From: Nocardia brevicatena NBRC 12119
GTDB taxonomy: Bacteria; Actinomycetota; Actinomycetes; Mycobacteriales; Mycobacteriaceae
Length of the DNA stretch: 64,000 nt
Direction of reading: 5' to 3'
Assembly (NCBI RefSeq): GCF_000308495.1
Contig: NZ_BAFU01000248.1
Span: 1-64,000, forward strand
Part shown: positions 10,044 to 19,965 of the stretch, one piece after another
How the letters are laid out: each line of letters starts with the position of its first letter
How positions within the stretch are numbered: the stretch's first letter is position 1
Translations under genes and position numbers: made by a program
The notes under the pieces: model-generated
The model's input: the letters and a program-made list of their open reading frames with translations, nothing else
What the model was told of the DNA's origin: nothing
The model's database searches: none

Positions 10044-10735
10044 ACGACGGACGGGTCGTCCTCGTCGACGGCGAACAGGTCGACGACGTCACCACTCACC
10101 CCGCGTTCGCGCCGGTCGCGCACACTATCGCCGAACTGTTCGACTTGGCCGCCGACCCCGCCAACAAGATGCAGTACACCGCGCCGGAAACCGGCACCGC
10201 CGCCAACCTGGTCTTCGGCATCCCGCGCAGCCAGGAGGAACTACGCGCCCGCCGCGAAGCGATTCAGACCTGGGCCCGGCGCACGCAGGGCTGGGTCGGT
10301 CGCAGCCCCGACCATGTCGGTACCTTCCTCGCCTCGTTCGCCGCGCACCCGGAGGTCTTCGCCGGCGGCGCCCGCGACTTCTCCGCCAACGTCACCGCGT
10401 TCCACCGGCGACTGCTCGCGGAGAACCTGTATGCCTCCTACGCGATCATCCCGCCACAGGTATCGCGCGCGACCACCGCCTCGGGCTGGGAAGGAGAGTT
10501 CCTCCAGGTCGGCGTCGTCCGCGAAACCGAGGAAGGGCTCATCGCGCGCGGCTCGCAGATGCTTGCCACCGGTGCGGCCATCGCCGACGAGATCCTGGTG
10601 TCCTGCATCAAGCCGCTGGGCCCGGACGATCAGGACTTCGCGGTGTCGTTTGTCGTCCCCGCCAATGCCGCCGGTCTGAAGCTCTACTGCCGTCGTCCCT
10701 ACGCCCCGGCCGCGACGAGTGGTTTCGACTATCGC
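10010..10735 (+). pseudogene. HpaB-like flavin-dependent monooxygenase, N-terminal half only
   Basis: The 4-hydroxyphenylacetate 3-monooxygenase oxygenase family is recognised from MRTGAEYLASLNDGR, RVVLVDGEQVDDVTTHPAF, YASYAIIPPQVSRA and CIKPLGPDDQDFAVSF. An AAGGAG site precedes the ATG at 10010. Family members are about 480-520 residues. Here the match stops at residue 241 (TSGFDY), where the family normally continues with a conserved PLSSRFDE-like stretch. The following bases encode the C-terminus of a cupin in another frame, so a deletion joined the two genes at about 10730. The intact enzyme hydroxylates phenolic rings with FADH2 supplied by a reductase such as the one at 10933. Confidence 0.85.
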
Positions 10736-10923
10736 CGATGGGTGTACAGAAGCACGACTTCTGGGAAGAGGTCTACATCCTGGAGGGATCGTTCACCGAC
10801 CTCACCCTCGGCGAAACCTTCACCGCAGGCATGTACGCCTGCCGGCCGCCGGGCATGCCGCACGGTCCCTGGCGCACCGACGAAGGCGTCGTAACGTTCG
10901 AAGTCCGCTACCACAGCAGGTAG
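10736..10923 (+). pseudogene. Cupin-domain protein, C-terminal fragment
   Basis: About 61 residues beginning GVQKHDFWEEVYILEGSFTD and continuing through TFTAGMYACRPPGMPHGPW: the second half of a small cupin with E and H metal-ligand-type positions. The N-terminal strand region is missing, cut at the same junction that truncates the upstream oxygenase. There is no separate ribosome-binding site, so it is probably not translated. Confidence 0.7.
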
Positions 10924-10932
10924 GAGCCTGCC

Positions 10933-11458
10933 ATGACGCTACCCGCATTCCATTGTCCGACACCGACGGATATGCGACGCAGTATGGGGCGGTTCACCAC
11001 CGGCGTGGCGGTCGTCAGCGCGGACGACAGGACCGGCAATCCCTGCGCGATGACGATCAGCTCCCTCACCTCGGTGAGTCTCGAACCACCGATTCTGCTC
11101 GTCTCGCTCACCCACGGCAGCCGCACCACCGAGGCCGTCGAAACCACCTGGACCTTCGCCGTCTCGATTCTCGGTTCCCGTCAGGAAGCGGTTGCGCGGC
11201 GGTTCGCCACCCGCGGTGGTGCGCGGTTCGAGGGCATTCCGATAGACCTCGGCCGATCAGGACTGCCACTGATCCCGGATGCCCCTGGCGCAACTGGAAT
11301 GTCGCGTGCACCCTGCGCACGATATCGGCGACCACCGTGTCTTCTACAGTGAGATCACCGATATGCGGTGGCGCGACGGCACCGGACTGGCCTTCTACTC
11401 GGGCCGGTTCGGCGATTTCCACGATTTCGGTCACGACGAATTGCCGTGGTGGTACTGA
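10933..11458 (+). pseudogene. Flavin reductase (HpaC-like), one-base frameshift
   Basis: Flavin reductase domain: MRRSMGRFTTGVAVVSA, NPCAMTISSLTSVSLEPPIL and GSRTTEAVETTWTFAVSIL are typical. The frame is lost at a CCCC run (11282-11285). Removing one C restores LIPDALAQLECRVHPAHDIG, then HRVFYSEITDMRWRDG and the natural end DELPWWY at 11458. The intact length would be about 175 residues, normal for the family. It would supply reduced flavin to the upstream monooxygenase. Because the lesion sits in a homopolymer, slippage or a sequencing error must be considered. Confidence 0.85.
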
Positions 11459-11572
11459 CCACCACGTAGCTTCCGCCGGCGCGGGCCGGTCCCCGACGCG
11501 CCCGCGCGCCGTCGGGGCTCGTTTATTGAACATCCGGATCTGTTCACCGGGAAGGCCTCTCTTGGGCCTCTG

Positions 11573-11588
11573 ATTGTATACACGCGGT
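11573..11588. promoter_or_regulatory. Candidate GntR/FCD operator upstream of the amidohydrolase
   Basis: GATTGTATACAC, with a GTATAC palindrome at 11577-11582, matches the site at 6332-6343 in 10 of 12 positions. It lies about 190 bases upstream of the amidohydrolase start, in a region (11459-11774) without a gene. Shared control by the GntR regulator at 7918 is an inference. Confidence 0.3.
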
Positions 11589-11774
11589 CTACGACACTGG
11601 TCGGCGCGACTCCACGCCCGGCCGTTGCGAGCAGGTGGCAGGCACCTATGGGTGGTACCGGGTGCGCCATGGCGATCACCTCGGCTCGATTCGGCGCGAC
11701 CGGTCCGGCAGGCATCGATTTCGGCCCCGCCGAAGGCGGTGAGCAGAACGGCACGACGACAGGAATGAATACAA

Positions 11775-13256
11775 ATGAAGAAGTACCCAGTGCTTCTCGG
11801 TGCGGCCGCCCTCATGGCAGGCCTCATCACCGGCTGTTCGAGCGGCGATCGGACCCCGGACGCCGACCTCGTGTTGAAGAACGGTCGGATCTATACCGTC
11901 GACGACACCCAGGAATGGGCCCAGGCGATCGTGGTCAGCGGTGACAGGATCGTCTATGTCGGTGACGACGCCGGTGCGCAGGCCTACGAGGGCGATGCGG
12001 CGCGGGTCGTCGATCTTCACGGCAAGATGGTGACCCCTGGGTTCATCGACGGACACAATCACGCCTACCTCATGGCCGAAAGCCTGTTCTGGCTAGGCCT
12101 CGACCGCCATAGAACGGTCGAGGACAAGCAGGCCGCGCTGCGCGGCTATCGGGCCGAGAACCCGAGCATGCCGCAGCTCCGCGGGGTCGGCTGGGACGAC
12201 ATCGAGAAGGATGCCCGTGCTCGCGGGGCCCTACCCAAACAACTCATCGATGCGGCGGTGCCCGATATTGCCGTGGCGATTATCGAAAACAGCCACCACA
12301 CGCTGCTCGTCAACTCGAAAGCGCTCGAGCTTGCCGGAATCACCAAAGACACCCCAGATCCCGAAGGCGCGACGATCGTCCGTGACCCGGTCACCGGTGA
12401 GCCCACCGGAGAGCTCGAGGAGTTCGGCGCGGAAAACCTTGTGATCTCCGCACTGCCGCAATCGGACTTTACCGTGGAGCAGTACCGGCAAACCATCCTC
12501 GAGTGGCAGCGTGTTGCCGCGGAGGACGGGATCACCTCGGCCTTCGTGCCCATTCACTACCCGACCGAGACATTGCTACAGGCATTCCAGCAACTCGACG
12601 ACGAGAAGAAACTGACAGTCCAATTCGATCTCGCCCAGTAGGCGGACGAGACGAAGGGCGACTCGCAGGTCGCGCATTTCGTAGAAATGCGCGACAAATA
12701 CCGTGGGTCGAAGTTCACGCTGGACACGATCAAGATCTTCGCCGATGGCGTGGGGGAGGCGAAGCTCGTGTGGAAGCAGGACGTGCTCAACGAGACCGTC
12801 GCGGCGCTGGACGCGGAGGGCTTCCGGATATACATACACGCGATCGGCAGTCCCGGGTTCTATCCGGAGGACAACGCGCTCGACGCCTTCGAATACGCCG
12901 CCCAGCGCAACGGCCGGCGCGACTCCAGGCATGCGATCACGCATCTCGATTGGACACGTGGCGAAGACCTGGCCCGCTTCCGGGAACTCGGCATCATCGC
13001 GGTCCCGCAGCCGGCGTGGTATGGCAAGGGCTGGTATGACGATGCACCCGCGTCGGAAGTGAACAATGCGATGCGTTTTCAGAGCTACCTCGACTCCGGT
13101 ATCACGGTGTCGTCCTCGAGTGACTTCCCCTCGACCGCTACATTCACTCGTGACATGTACCCGCTCACCGGTCTCGAGGCGGGCATGACGTGGTTCGACG
13201 TCGACACCGCAACCGAGGCCGACCAATGGGCCCAGTGGGGCACCGGGGACGAATAA
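11775..13256 (+). pseudogene. Lipoprotein amidohydrolase (YtcJ type), internal TAG, C-terminus lost
   Basis: The N-terminus is a lipoprotein signal (MKKYPVLLGAAALMAG with lipobox LITGC). YtcJ-like amidohydrolase features follow: ADLVLKNGRIYTVDD, the metal-binding TPGFIDGHNHAYLM, RGVGWDDIEKDA and LVNSKALELAGI. An in-frame TAG occurs at 12639-12641 within LAQ-ADETKGDSQ; a Trp codon (TGG) would restore continuity. The same frame continues with FTLDTIKIFADGVGEAKL, IHAIGSPGF and HAITHLDWTRGEDLARF, so only one base separates the halves. The C-terminal 80-100 residues are absent: the match ends near 13230 and an MspA fragment follows about 30 bases later. Confidence 0.85.
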
Positions 13257-13281
13257 CTCTTCTACTCATGGTGCTTCGCAG

Positions 13282-13607
13282 TTGAGCACCGGCTACATCG
13301 TCGGCTGCCAGGTTGCCATCGGTGATGACGCCATCTCGGCGGGCGTGTCGGGCGGGGTGAGTCTCAACGGTGGGTCGTTGGGTGGGTCGATGGGGTTGAG
13401 CGTAGGTCCGGGGGAGGTGAAGTTCGTGCAGATCGATTACAAGGACATTCAGAAATCGGGGGTGTACTCGGTGGAGTATCAGGACGCCGAGATCGAGGTC
13501 CAGGGGTGTGCGGGTTTGCGCAGGCGCGTGCGTACACGGTTGTGGAGATCATCGGTGACCACTATTCCAAGACCACCTTGTATGGCATGCCGTTCAGCAT
13601 CGGCTGA
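13282..13607 (+). pseudogene. MspA-family porin, truncated and frameshifted
   Basis: C-terminal portion of an MspA-type porin: TGYIVGCQVAIGDDAISAGV, VSLNGGSLGGSMGLSVGPGE and IEVQGCAG. The N-terminus and signal peptide are missing. One base is lost after GCAG near 13515; restoring it gives FAQARAYTVVEIIGDHYSK and an end at 13607. It is a partial tandem paralogue of the intact gene at 13672. The 5' truncation coincides with the 3' truncation of the amidohydrolase, so both reflect one deletion. Confidence 0.8.
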
Positions 13608-13671
13608 GCCTGCCATGGGCCAAATCCCTCTCGCATAAGCGGACTCAATCCATTTGAAGGGTGATTTACAC

Positions 13672-14280
13672 ATGATCAACGGTAAGTATGCGGCGCGGGT
13701 GGCCGGTGCCACGGTTGCCATCGCGTTCGGTATGTTGTCCACCGGCGCCGCCGACGCTGACACTTTTGTCCCGCTTCCGGGTGGTGAGATTGTCAAAACG
13801 CTGTCGGACGGCACCGTCGTCACCGTACGTTTGGTGGGGGAGTCGGCGACGATCAGTCCGTCGATGGGTTCGACGCCGTCGCACCGCAATGCGTGGGCGT
13901 CGGGAAGTGCTCAGGTGCAGATCGGCGGCGCCAACAGTGCGGTCGGCGGCAGCATCTTCCCCGGTTACACGGTGGGGTGTCAGATCAATATCGCCGGTGG
14001 CGGTGTCGATGGTGGAGTGGAGGGCACCGCTGATTGGAGCGGCGAGCAGGTCACCGGTGGTGTCGGTGCGTCGGGGGAGGCAGTCTCTCCCCTCGGTCCC
14101 GGGCAGGCGCGGTCGTTCTACCTACTGGACCGGGAGAAGGCCTACGACTTCGGTGCCGAGTCGCACAAAACCTACAACAGTTTCTCCGGCAGCAGCGGTT
14201 CGGTGACCTGGGCGGACTCCACCATCGGGCTCATCGGTTGCGCCGGCTACGCCCAGGCCAGAGCATTCGTGAAAAGTTGA
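13672..14280 (+). CDS. MspA-family porin
   Basis: About 202 residues; the ATG at 13672 follows GAAGGGTG. The signal peptide is VAGATVAIAFGMLSTGAADA. The mature part shows the MspA pattern: FVPLPGGEIVKTLSDGT, VTVRLVGESATISPSMG, RNAWASGSAQVQIGG, GYTVGCQINI with the conserved Cys, GPGQARSFYLLD and the C-terminal IGLIGCAGYAQARAFV. MspA porins form octameric channels through the mycolic-acid outer membrane and admit small hydrophilic solutes. It is intact, next to a broken paralogue. Its presence supports a mycolata host. Confidence 0.9.
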   Translation: MINGKYAARVAGATVAIAFGMLSTGAADADTFVPLPGGEIVKTLSDGTVVTVRLVGESATISPSMGSTPSHRNAWASGSAQVQIGGANSAVGGSIFPGYTVGCQINIAGGGVDGGVEGTADWSGEQVTGGVGASGEAVSPLGPGQARSFYLLDREKAYDFGAESHKTYNSFSGSSGSVTWADSTIGLIGCAGYAQARAFVKS

Positions 14281-15159
14281 AGTCATCACCGACACTGTTA
14301 CCAGTTGGGTCACCCTGTGGGGTCGGCCTTTCAGTCTCGGCTGAGCACCGGTTCGGCCGACCCGCCGGCCGAACCGGATGCCACGGGACCGGCCGGGAGC
14401 CATGCGGAGCGGCGTGCGAGCGCCATGCCGTCCCTTGCCGCTCGAGGAGTGAAATGGCCTCCGCGGCTCGGCGGCGCGCACCCCGCAGGCCGACCGGCCG
14501 GTCGATGACTCGAGGCCGCGCGAGGACAGCGCCCGCTCTCGGATGCCCGCGGGCAGGAATACCCACCGGCACCCGGTATGGCTCGGATTCGAATCGGGAA
14601 TCGGTCGAGCCGCCGGCCGCACCGCGATCCTCTTCGATCCTGTGCACGCTCGCGGGTATCCGTGCCGGGGTAGAAGTTCGGTCGATGGACGAGTCGATGG
14701 CACGAGTGTACAAGGGCCGCGGGTGTGCGCTCTGCGAAGAACGTACATACTCGCAATTCGGTCACATTCTCACCTCAACGGCCGGCCCGGTCACGGTTTT
14801 CGCCGCAGGCCTTGACATCGGTGAGTAGCATCGTAGCCAGGTGTTCGCCCCTTCTGGGGAGAGAGTATGATCACCGCGAATCTTTGCCAACGGATTGCAA
14901 TCGCTTCGACCAGGGGGCGCATGAGCCAGGAGCTCGCACCATATACCGTACCGGTGGTCAGCAGCGCGGGTCGAAGTCGATTGGCAAGCCCCGCCGGGCG
15001 GTGATCGCCGGCAGTTATTGCCCTCAACCTGTGTCCGACGGTAAAGGAACAACAAGACACGCCTTCCCGATGGGTCCCCCGCCAGTCGGTCATGGATCCG
15101 GCCGACAACCTCGTTCGCCATATTCCGTTTGTAACTGTCGAATCGTCTGGAGTTTCCCT
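14281..15159. other. Long region without a confident gene
   Basis: About 880 bases between the porin and the P450 start. A weak hairpin (GGGTCGGCC at 14320-14328 pairing with GGCCGACCC at 14355-14363, 26-base loop) could end porin transcription. The plus frame upstream of the P450 is open from 14725 but its composition (Ser/Arg-rich, no motifs) does not look coding. Confidence 0.35.
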
Positions 15160-16428
15160 GTGTCTACGCCTCAGCCGCTGGAAACGCCGTTGTCTTCCCA
15201 TGACGGCCGCCCGGTTGCACCCAGTTCGCTGATCGATGGTGACGGACCGCGAGTAGCTTTATATACCAAGGAATTCGCCGCGGATCCCCAGCGTGTCTAC
15301 CTGGAGCTGAGAGCCCGCTACGGATCGCTGGCCCCCGTGGAGATCGCGCCGGGTGTCCCGGCCACCCTTGTGGTCACCTACGAGACCGCGAAGCGAATCC
15401 TGCACGACCCCGAGCACTTTCCGGCCGACCCTCGGGCCTGGCAGGCGAACGTGCCGCTCGACTGTCCCGTCCGACCGATGTTGCAGTGGCGGCCGAATGC
15501 GCTGCGTAATACCGGATCTGTACATGCTCGGCTGCGCTCGGCCAACACCTTCGCTCTCAATGGAATCGACCTGCACGCCGCACAGGCGTTGGTCGAGAAA
15601 ACCGCGGTGTCGTTGATCAACACCTTCTGCGCCGCCGGACACGCCGATCTGCTCGCACAGTTCGTGCACCCCCTTGTCTTCGAGGTCCTCAACACCCTGG
15701 TCGGCTGCTCGCCCGATATCGGGGCGCGCGTCGCGCAGGGCATGGCCGCCGTATTCGACACCTCCGCCGATGCCGAAGCGGGCAACGTGATATTGGAATC
15801 GGCGCTGTATGAGCAGACCATGCACAGGATCGCCGAGCCCGGCAACGACATCACCACTCGAATGATCGCGCATAGCGCGGAACTGACCGAGGAGGAGGTG
15901 ATTCACCAACTGGTCGTCATATACGGGGCGGGGATCGAACCGACAGTCAACCTCATATCGAATACGTTGCGACTGATGCTGACCGACGACCGGTTCGGCG
16001 GAGGGATGGTCAGCGGTAGTCTCTCGACCGTGGACGCGCTGGAGGAGTTGCTGTTCACTGATCCGCCTCTGGCGAACTTCTGCTTCAGTTATCCGCGGCA
16101 GCCGATCCTCATCGATGATGTGTGGTTACCGGCGCATCAGCCTGTGCTGATCAGCATGTCCGCGTGTAATAACGATCCCGCGGTGCATTCCGGGGATTTC
16201 ACTGCCAATCGGTCCCACCTTGCCTGGAGTGCCGGCCCGCATGCCTGCCCGGCGAAGGATCTATCCACTACCGTCGCTCGCGCGGCGATAGATCAACTGC
16301 TCGATGCGCTACCCGAGATGGAGTTGGCGGTCCCCATCGAGGATTTGCAGTGGCGGCCCGGACCCTACCATCGCTCCTTGGCGTGCTTGCCCGTTGCATT
16401 CGTACCGGCTCCGCCGATTACTGTATGA
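15160..16428 (+). CDS. Cytochrome P450
   Basis: About 422 residues from the GTG at 15160, chosen because GGAG lies 7 bases upstream and the protein then begins with the usual P450 N-terminus (STPQPLETPLSSH). Visible features are the substrate-recognition region ALRNTGSVHARLRSANTFAL (C-helix), the I-helix YGAGIEPTVNLISNTL, the K-helix region VDALEELLFTDPPLANF with reduced similarity to ExxR, and the heme-ligand loop SAGPHACPAKDLSTTVARAA with Cys. This group resembles P450s linked to conservon-type signalling genes in actinomycetes, but no conservon partner is present here. It needs a ferredoxin, which is not encoded nearby. Substrate unknown. Confidence 0.9.
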   Translation: MSTPQPLETPLSSHDGRPVAPSSLIDGDGPRVALYTKEFAADPQRVYLELRARYGSLAPVEIAPGVPATLVVTYETAKRILHDPEHFPADPRAWQANVPLDCPVRPMLQWRPNALRNTGSVHARLRSANTFALNGIDLHAAQALVEKTAVSLINTFCAAGHADLLAQFVHPLVFEVLNTLVGCSPDIGARVAQGMAAVFDTSADAEAGNVILESALYEQTMHRIAEPGNDITTRMIAHSAELTEEEVIHQLVVIYGAGIEPTVNLISNTLRLMLTDDRFGGGMVSGSLSTVDALEELLFTDPPLANFCFSYPRQPILIDDVWLPAHQPVLISMSACNNDPAVHSGDFTANRSHLAWSAGPHACPAKDLSTTVARAAIDQLLDALPEMELAVPIEDLQWRPGPYHRSLACLPVAFVPAPPITV

Positions 16429-16549
16429 AGTATGTCAGCGGGTTAACCCGATCCTTCCGGTAGAAGGGCTGGTCCGGTTGTATCCGGGTTGTGCTGAACC
16501 GCCCTGGTTCCGGTTGAGGTTGCCTCGTTTCCTCGGCGGGTTCTGAGCA

Positions 16550-16955
16550 CGGCCCGATAGGGCCGGAAAGGAAGTCCTTGCCCTGATCGACGCGCACCAG
16601 CTGTTCGGCCTGTTGCACTGACGTCGCCTTCCGGCACTTGCGGTCCCACAGCGTGTCCTGCATGATGCCGAGGTCCGCCCGGTCCGACATCTGGCCGCAA
16701 TCGAGGCAGGTGTCGATCCGCAGGTGCTGGTAGCCGCGATGAACGCCGCCCAGGCAGACAAGGCCGCCGCCGAAGCAGAGCTCGACCATCTGCCCAAGCC
16801 TCAACGATTCACCGAAACAGAGATCCGCACGTTCATCGACGCCCTCGGTGACATCAGAGCGGTCCTCATCGCGGGCCACCCAACAGATAGAGCCGACGAC
16901 GCGACGAACCGCTGCCGTGGGTGTCGGACACTGGTGCCAGACTCGGGGATGTGAG
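16550..16955 (+). pseudogene. Serine recombinase, C-terminal remnant
   Basis: The readable part (MLVAAMNAAQADKAAAEAEL, KPQRFTETEIRTFIDALGDI, RAVLIAGHPTDRA) matches the coiled-coil C-terminal region of large serine site-specific recombinases. Upstream bases from about 16550 give fragments such as LIDAHQLFGLLH and GVDPQVLVAAMN in shifting frames. The catalytic domain is absent. The remnant runs directly into the start of the next gene, suggesting an old integration event. Confidence 0.65.
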
Positions 16956-18624
16956 GTGGGTGGTGGCAGAATCGGGCGATGGGGGCGCGTATCTGTGTGC
17001 ACTCGACCCGGACGGTCGGCCCGCCGGAGCGGTGATCTACGAGCCCTCGATCGCCGAGGCAGTGCGTTCCCGCCCCGAGGTCGAGAGGTGGGTGTGGCGG
17101 TCCACCGCCGAGATATACCGATTCCTGCCGGCGGCGGGCGTGCGGGTCGAGCGCTGCTACGACGTGGAGGCCGCGGAGGCCTTGCTGATCGGGTACGAGG
17201 AAGGGCAGTCGGGTCAGCCCCGTTCGCTGGCGGCCGCTTGGGCCCGCTTGCACAATCTGCCTGTTCCACCGGACGCCCCCGCACGGGTTGCCGAGATCCA
17301 GCCGTCGTTGTTCGGCTCGGGCCCGGTGCCGCTGCCACCCGGCACGAACGAATTCACCGCCCTGTTGGAGGTCTACGCGGGTCAGGTCGTCCGGACAGCG
17401 GCCACCGAGCATCCGGAGCGGATGCGGCTGCTGCTTGCCGCCGAATCGGCGGGCATGCTGGTTGCCGCGGAGATGTCGCGGTCGGGGATCCCGTGGCGCG
17501 CGGATGTTCACCGCGAGTTGCTGGACACGCTGCTGGGCGAGCGCTATCCGGGTGGGTCGGAACCGCGCCGGATGGCAGAGTTGGCCGAAGAAGTATCGCG
17601 GGCTTTCGGAGACGGGGTGAGGGTCCGTCCGGACTTGCCCAACGACATCGTCAAGGCCTTCGCTCGCGCCGGAATCGAGTTGTCTTCCACTCGGAAATGA
17701 GAGCTCCAACGAATCGATCATCCGGCGGTAGCGCCACTATTGGCCTATAAGTCGCTGTACCGCCTGTATACCGCCCACGGCTGGTCCTGGCTCGAACAGT
17801 GGGTACACGGCGGCCGCTTTCGTCCCGAATACCTGCCCGGCGGCACGGTTTCAGGCCGCTGGACCACCAATGGTGGTGGTGCCCTACAGATCCCGAAGGT
17901 AATCCGCCGGGCGATACGTGCCGATCCGGGCTGGTCCTTGGTGGTCGCCGACGCCGACCAGATGGAGCCGCGGATACTTGCCGCCGTCTCACGCGATCCA
18001 GGGTTGATGGAGGTGGCCGGTCGAGGTGAGGATCTGTACGCGGATCTGGCGGTCCGTGACTTCGGCGGCGATCGCGCGCAAGCCAAACTCGCCCTATTGG
18101 GCGCCATTTACGGCCAGACCTCCGGCGATGCCCTCACTCGCTTGGCCGGTCTCCGCCGGCGGTATCCGGCCGCGGTGGCCTATGTCGACGATGCGGCGCG
18201 TGCCGGTGAGGAGGGCCGTCTGGTACGCACGTGGCTGGGGCGGACGTGCCCGCCGGTGTCGGTCGCGTCGCCGGACCGGGAGGACCTGTCCCGGGAGAAT
18301 CTCGGCGAGTACGGCAGCACCTCGGCGGCGCGTGCCCGTGGCCGCTTCACTCGTAACTTCGTGGTGCAGGGTAGCGCCGCCGACTGGGCCCTGCTGGTCC
18401 TGGCGGGCCTGCGTCATGCGATATCTCGTGCCGGGCTCCGTGCTGAGCTGGTCTTCTTCCAGCATGACGAGGTGATGGTGCACTGCCCGTCGGAGGAGGC
18501 GACGAGGGTCGCCGAAATGATCGCCACCGCGGCTGATACTGCAGGTCGGCTGACCTTCGGGCCGACACCGGTGCGGTTTCCCTTCACAACGGCGGTGGTG
18601 GAGTGCTACGGGGACGCCAAGTAG
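16951..18624 (+). pseudogene. Bifunctional 3'-5' exonuclease/DNA polymerase, one in-frame TGA
   Basis: An actinobacterial family-A polymerase-like protein of about 557 residues. The N-terminal exonuclease-like region (VVAESGDGGAYLCALDPDG, AAEALLIGYEEGQ, LLAAESAGMLVAAEMSRSGI) is followed by the polymerase domain: PGGTVSGRWTTNGGGALQIP, motif A VVADADQMEPRILAAVSRD, motif B KLALLGAIYGQTSGDAL, motif C FFQHDEVMVHCP. A TGA at 17698-17700 interrupts TRK-ELQRIDHPAVAPLL-AYK. A Trp codon there (TGG) gives an unbroken protein, so this is a single nonsense change. Possible GTG starts are 16921, 16951 and 16960. Confidence 0.85.
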
Positions 18625-19485
18625 GGACCTGAACTTGTTTTGTAAGAGTCACCCGGTAGGCGTTCTGTCGACCGAGTGGGGTAGGGGATAACAGCCGGTG
18701 CCCCGCCGCGATCAGTACGATCCTTGCGGTCGCGACGAGGTGAGTGCCGCGCACGCAGCAGCAAGCGAATCCCGTGCACGGCGGCCGGCCTGGCTTTCCG
18801 CTACATCCCGGTGTCAGAAGACCGCCAGATGTCCTTGCCGGCGTGGCTTTTGTAGCCGACCAGGACCAGCGCGAGGACAACCACTTGGCAGGGGCGGGCT
18901 CGCCTCCTTGGTGATGGCGAGCAACTCTTGGCGCCGCCCGGTGATTCTCGGCGGATTCCGCGCTTTGTTCACGCGGTCCGCGTTCGACCTGGCCCGGACC
19001 CGGACGGAGGGCAGCCCGGACCGCCGCTCGCCGCGCCCCGCAGCGATTCGACCGTGCTGCCGCATGTTTGGGCGTGCCCAGGCGCAGACCTGAACACGTG
19101 CCCGCCGGCATGATCTGTCCTGAGTCCGGGGTTCGTCTGCTGGGCGCGTTCCATACTGGGGCCAGGTTGTAAAGCTGCTACTGTGCCGCGTTGGTGCTTG
19201 GGCTCGGCAGGGTTTGGCTAGAGCATGTCTGACAAATGCCGAGCCCCGGTGATGGGTGTGGGCAACACTATCCTCATGCCATTGTTCGTGGCCGCCGCCG
19301 GCTGACCGCGGGTGTCAAACGGCGAATAAGCCTTGGTTCTGGCCCACTTTGCGTGAGGGCCCAATGGTCAACATGTCACTCCGGAAGACGCCGAGCCTGT
19401 AAGAGGTGATCTTGCTGGTGCCCTCAACGTTGCTGTGACCTGAGCGTTCTACTCCCACGGCCCAGTCGGTCCCGCGAGCGACCAG
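18625..19485. other. Region without a confident gene
   Basis: About 860 bases. Open frames on both strands between 18690 and 19110 overlap fully and show no family motif. The stretch may contain degraded insertion-sequence DNA, but no transposase signature could be read. Confidence 0.3.
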
Positions 19486-19932
19486 TCAACTGGGATCTGC
19501 TGCAATAGAACCAATCTGCGGTGTTACCAGGCGCGGGACAGCCTGCTGCACCGTGGCGGCGACCAATCCAAGGGCCGCCATGGGAGCAGCGAAAAGCAGC
19601 AACCTCCAGTGTGACGACCAGTTCGCCGGCCCAGTGATCGACAAACCGACAAGTGCGGCGACAACCAACCAGGAAACCCACCCTCGCATTGCCAGTGCCG
19701 CTACCACAGGTGGGGTCGCGAGCAACAGCCCGAGGCAGAGCAGCGGCCATACCCCCAACACGTGGACGATCGAGTCATCGCACTGCAAGGAGGATCGGTC
19801 GCCATCGAGATACAGTTCACCGCTCTTCGCGCACGACAACGACACGCCGGCCATCGGTGAAGTACCGACCCACGCGGTAAATATCAACGCGACCACGGCC
19901 AAGGCCCACCACACTGCTCTCAGCATCGACAC
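19486..19932 (-). CDS. Small integral membrane protein
   Basis: A 148-residue protein with about four hydrophobic segments: LRAVWWALAVVALIFTAWV, VLGVWPLLCLGLLLATPPVV, SWLVVAALVGLSIT and WRLLLFAAPMAALGLVAATV. Two Cys lie in the first extracytoplasmic loop (SLSCAKSGELY and LQCDDSIVHV) and could form a disulfide. No family was recognised. It overlaps only antisense noise and has consistent high-GC third positions, so it is probably real. Confidence 0.55.
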   Translation of the reverse strand: MSMLRAVWWALAVVALIFTAWVGTSPMAGVSLSCAKSGELYLDGDRSSLQCDDSIVHVLGVWPLLCLGLLLATPPVVAALAMRGWVSWLVVAALVGLSITGPANWSSHWRLLLFAAPMAALGLVAATVQQAVPRLVTPQIGSIAADPS

Positions 19933-19965
19933 GTCTGCAGCCTAGACCGGTACACACCTGACGAA

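Noticed and set aside
17690-17710. TGA in the polymerase-like gene as selenocysteine
   Set aside because: The residue expected is Trp, the position is not catalytic, and no SECIS-type hairpin follows the codon.
17764-17776. Further GTATAC occurrences (for example near 17767 and 59336) as operators
   Set aside because: They lie inside coding sequence or lack the GAT(A/T) and A(A/C) flanks shared by the two candidate sites.
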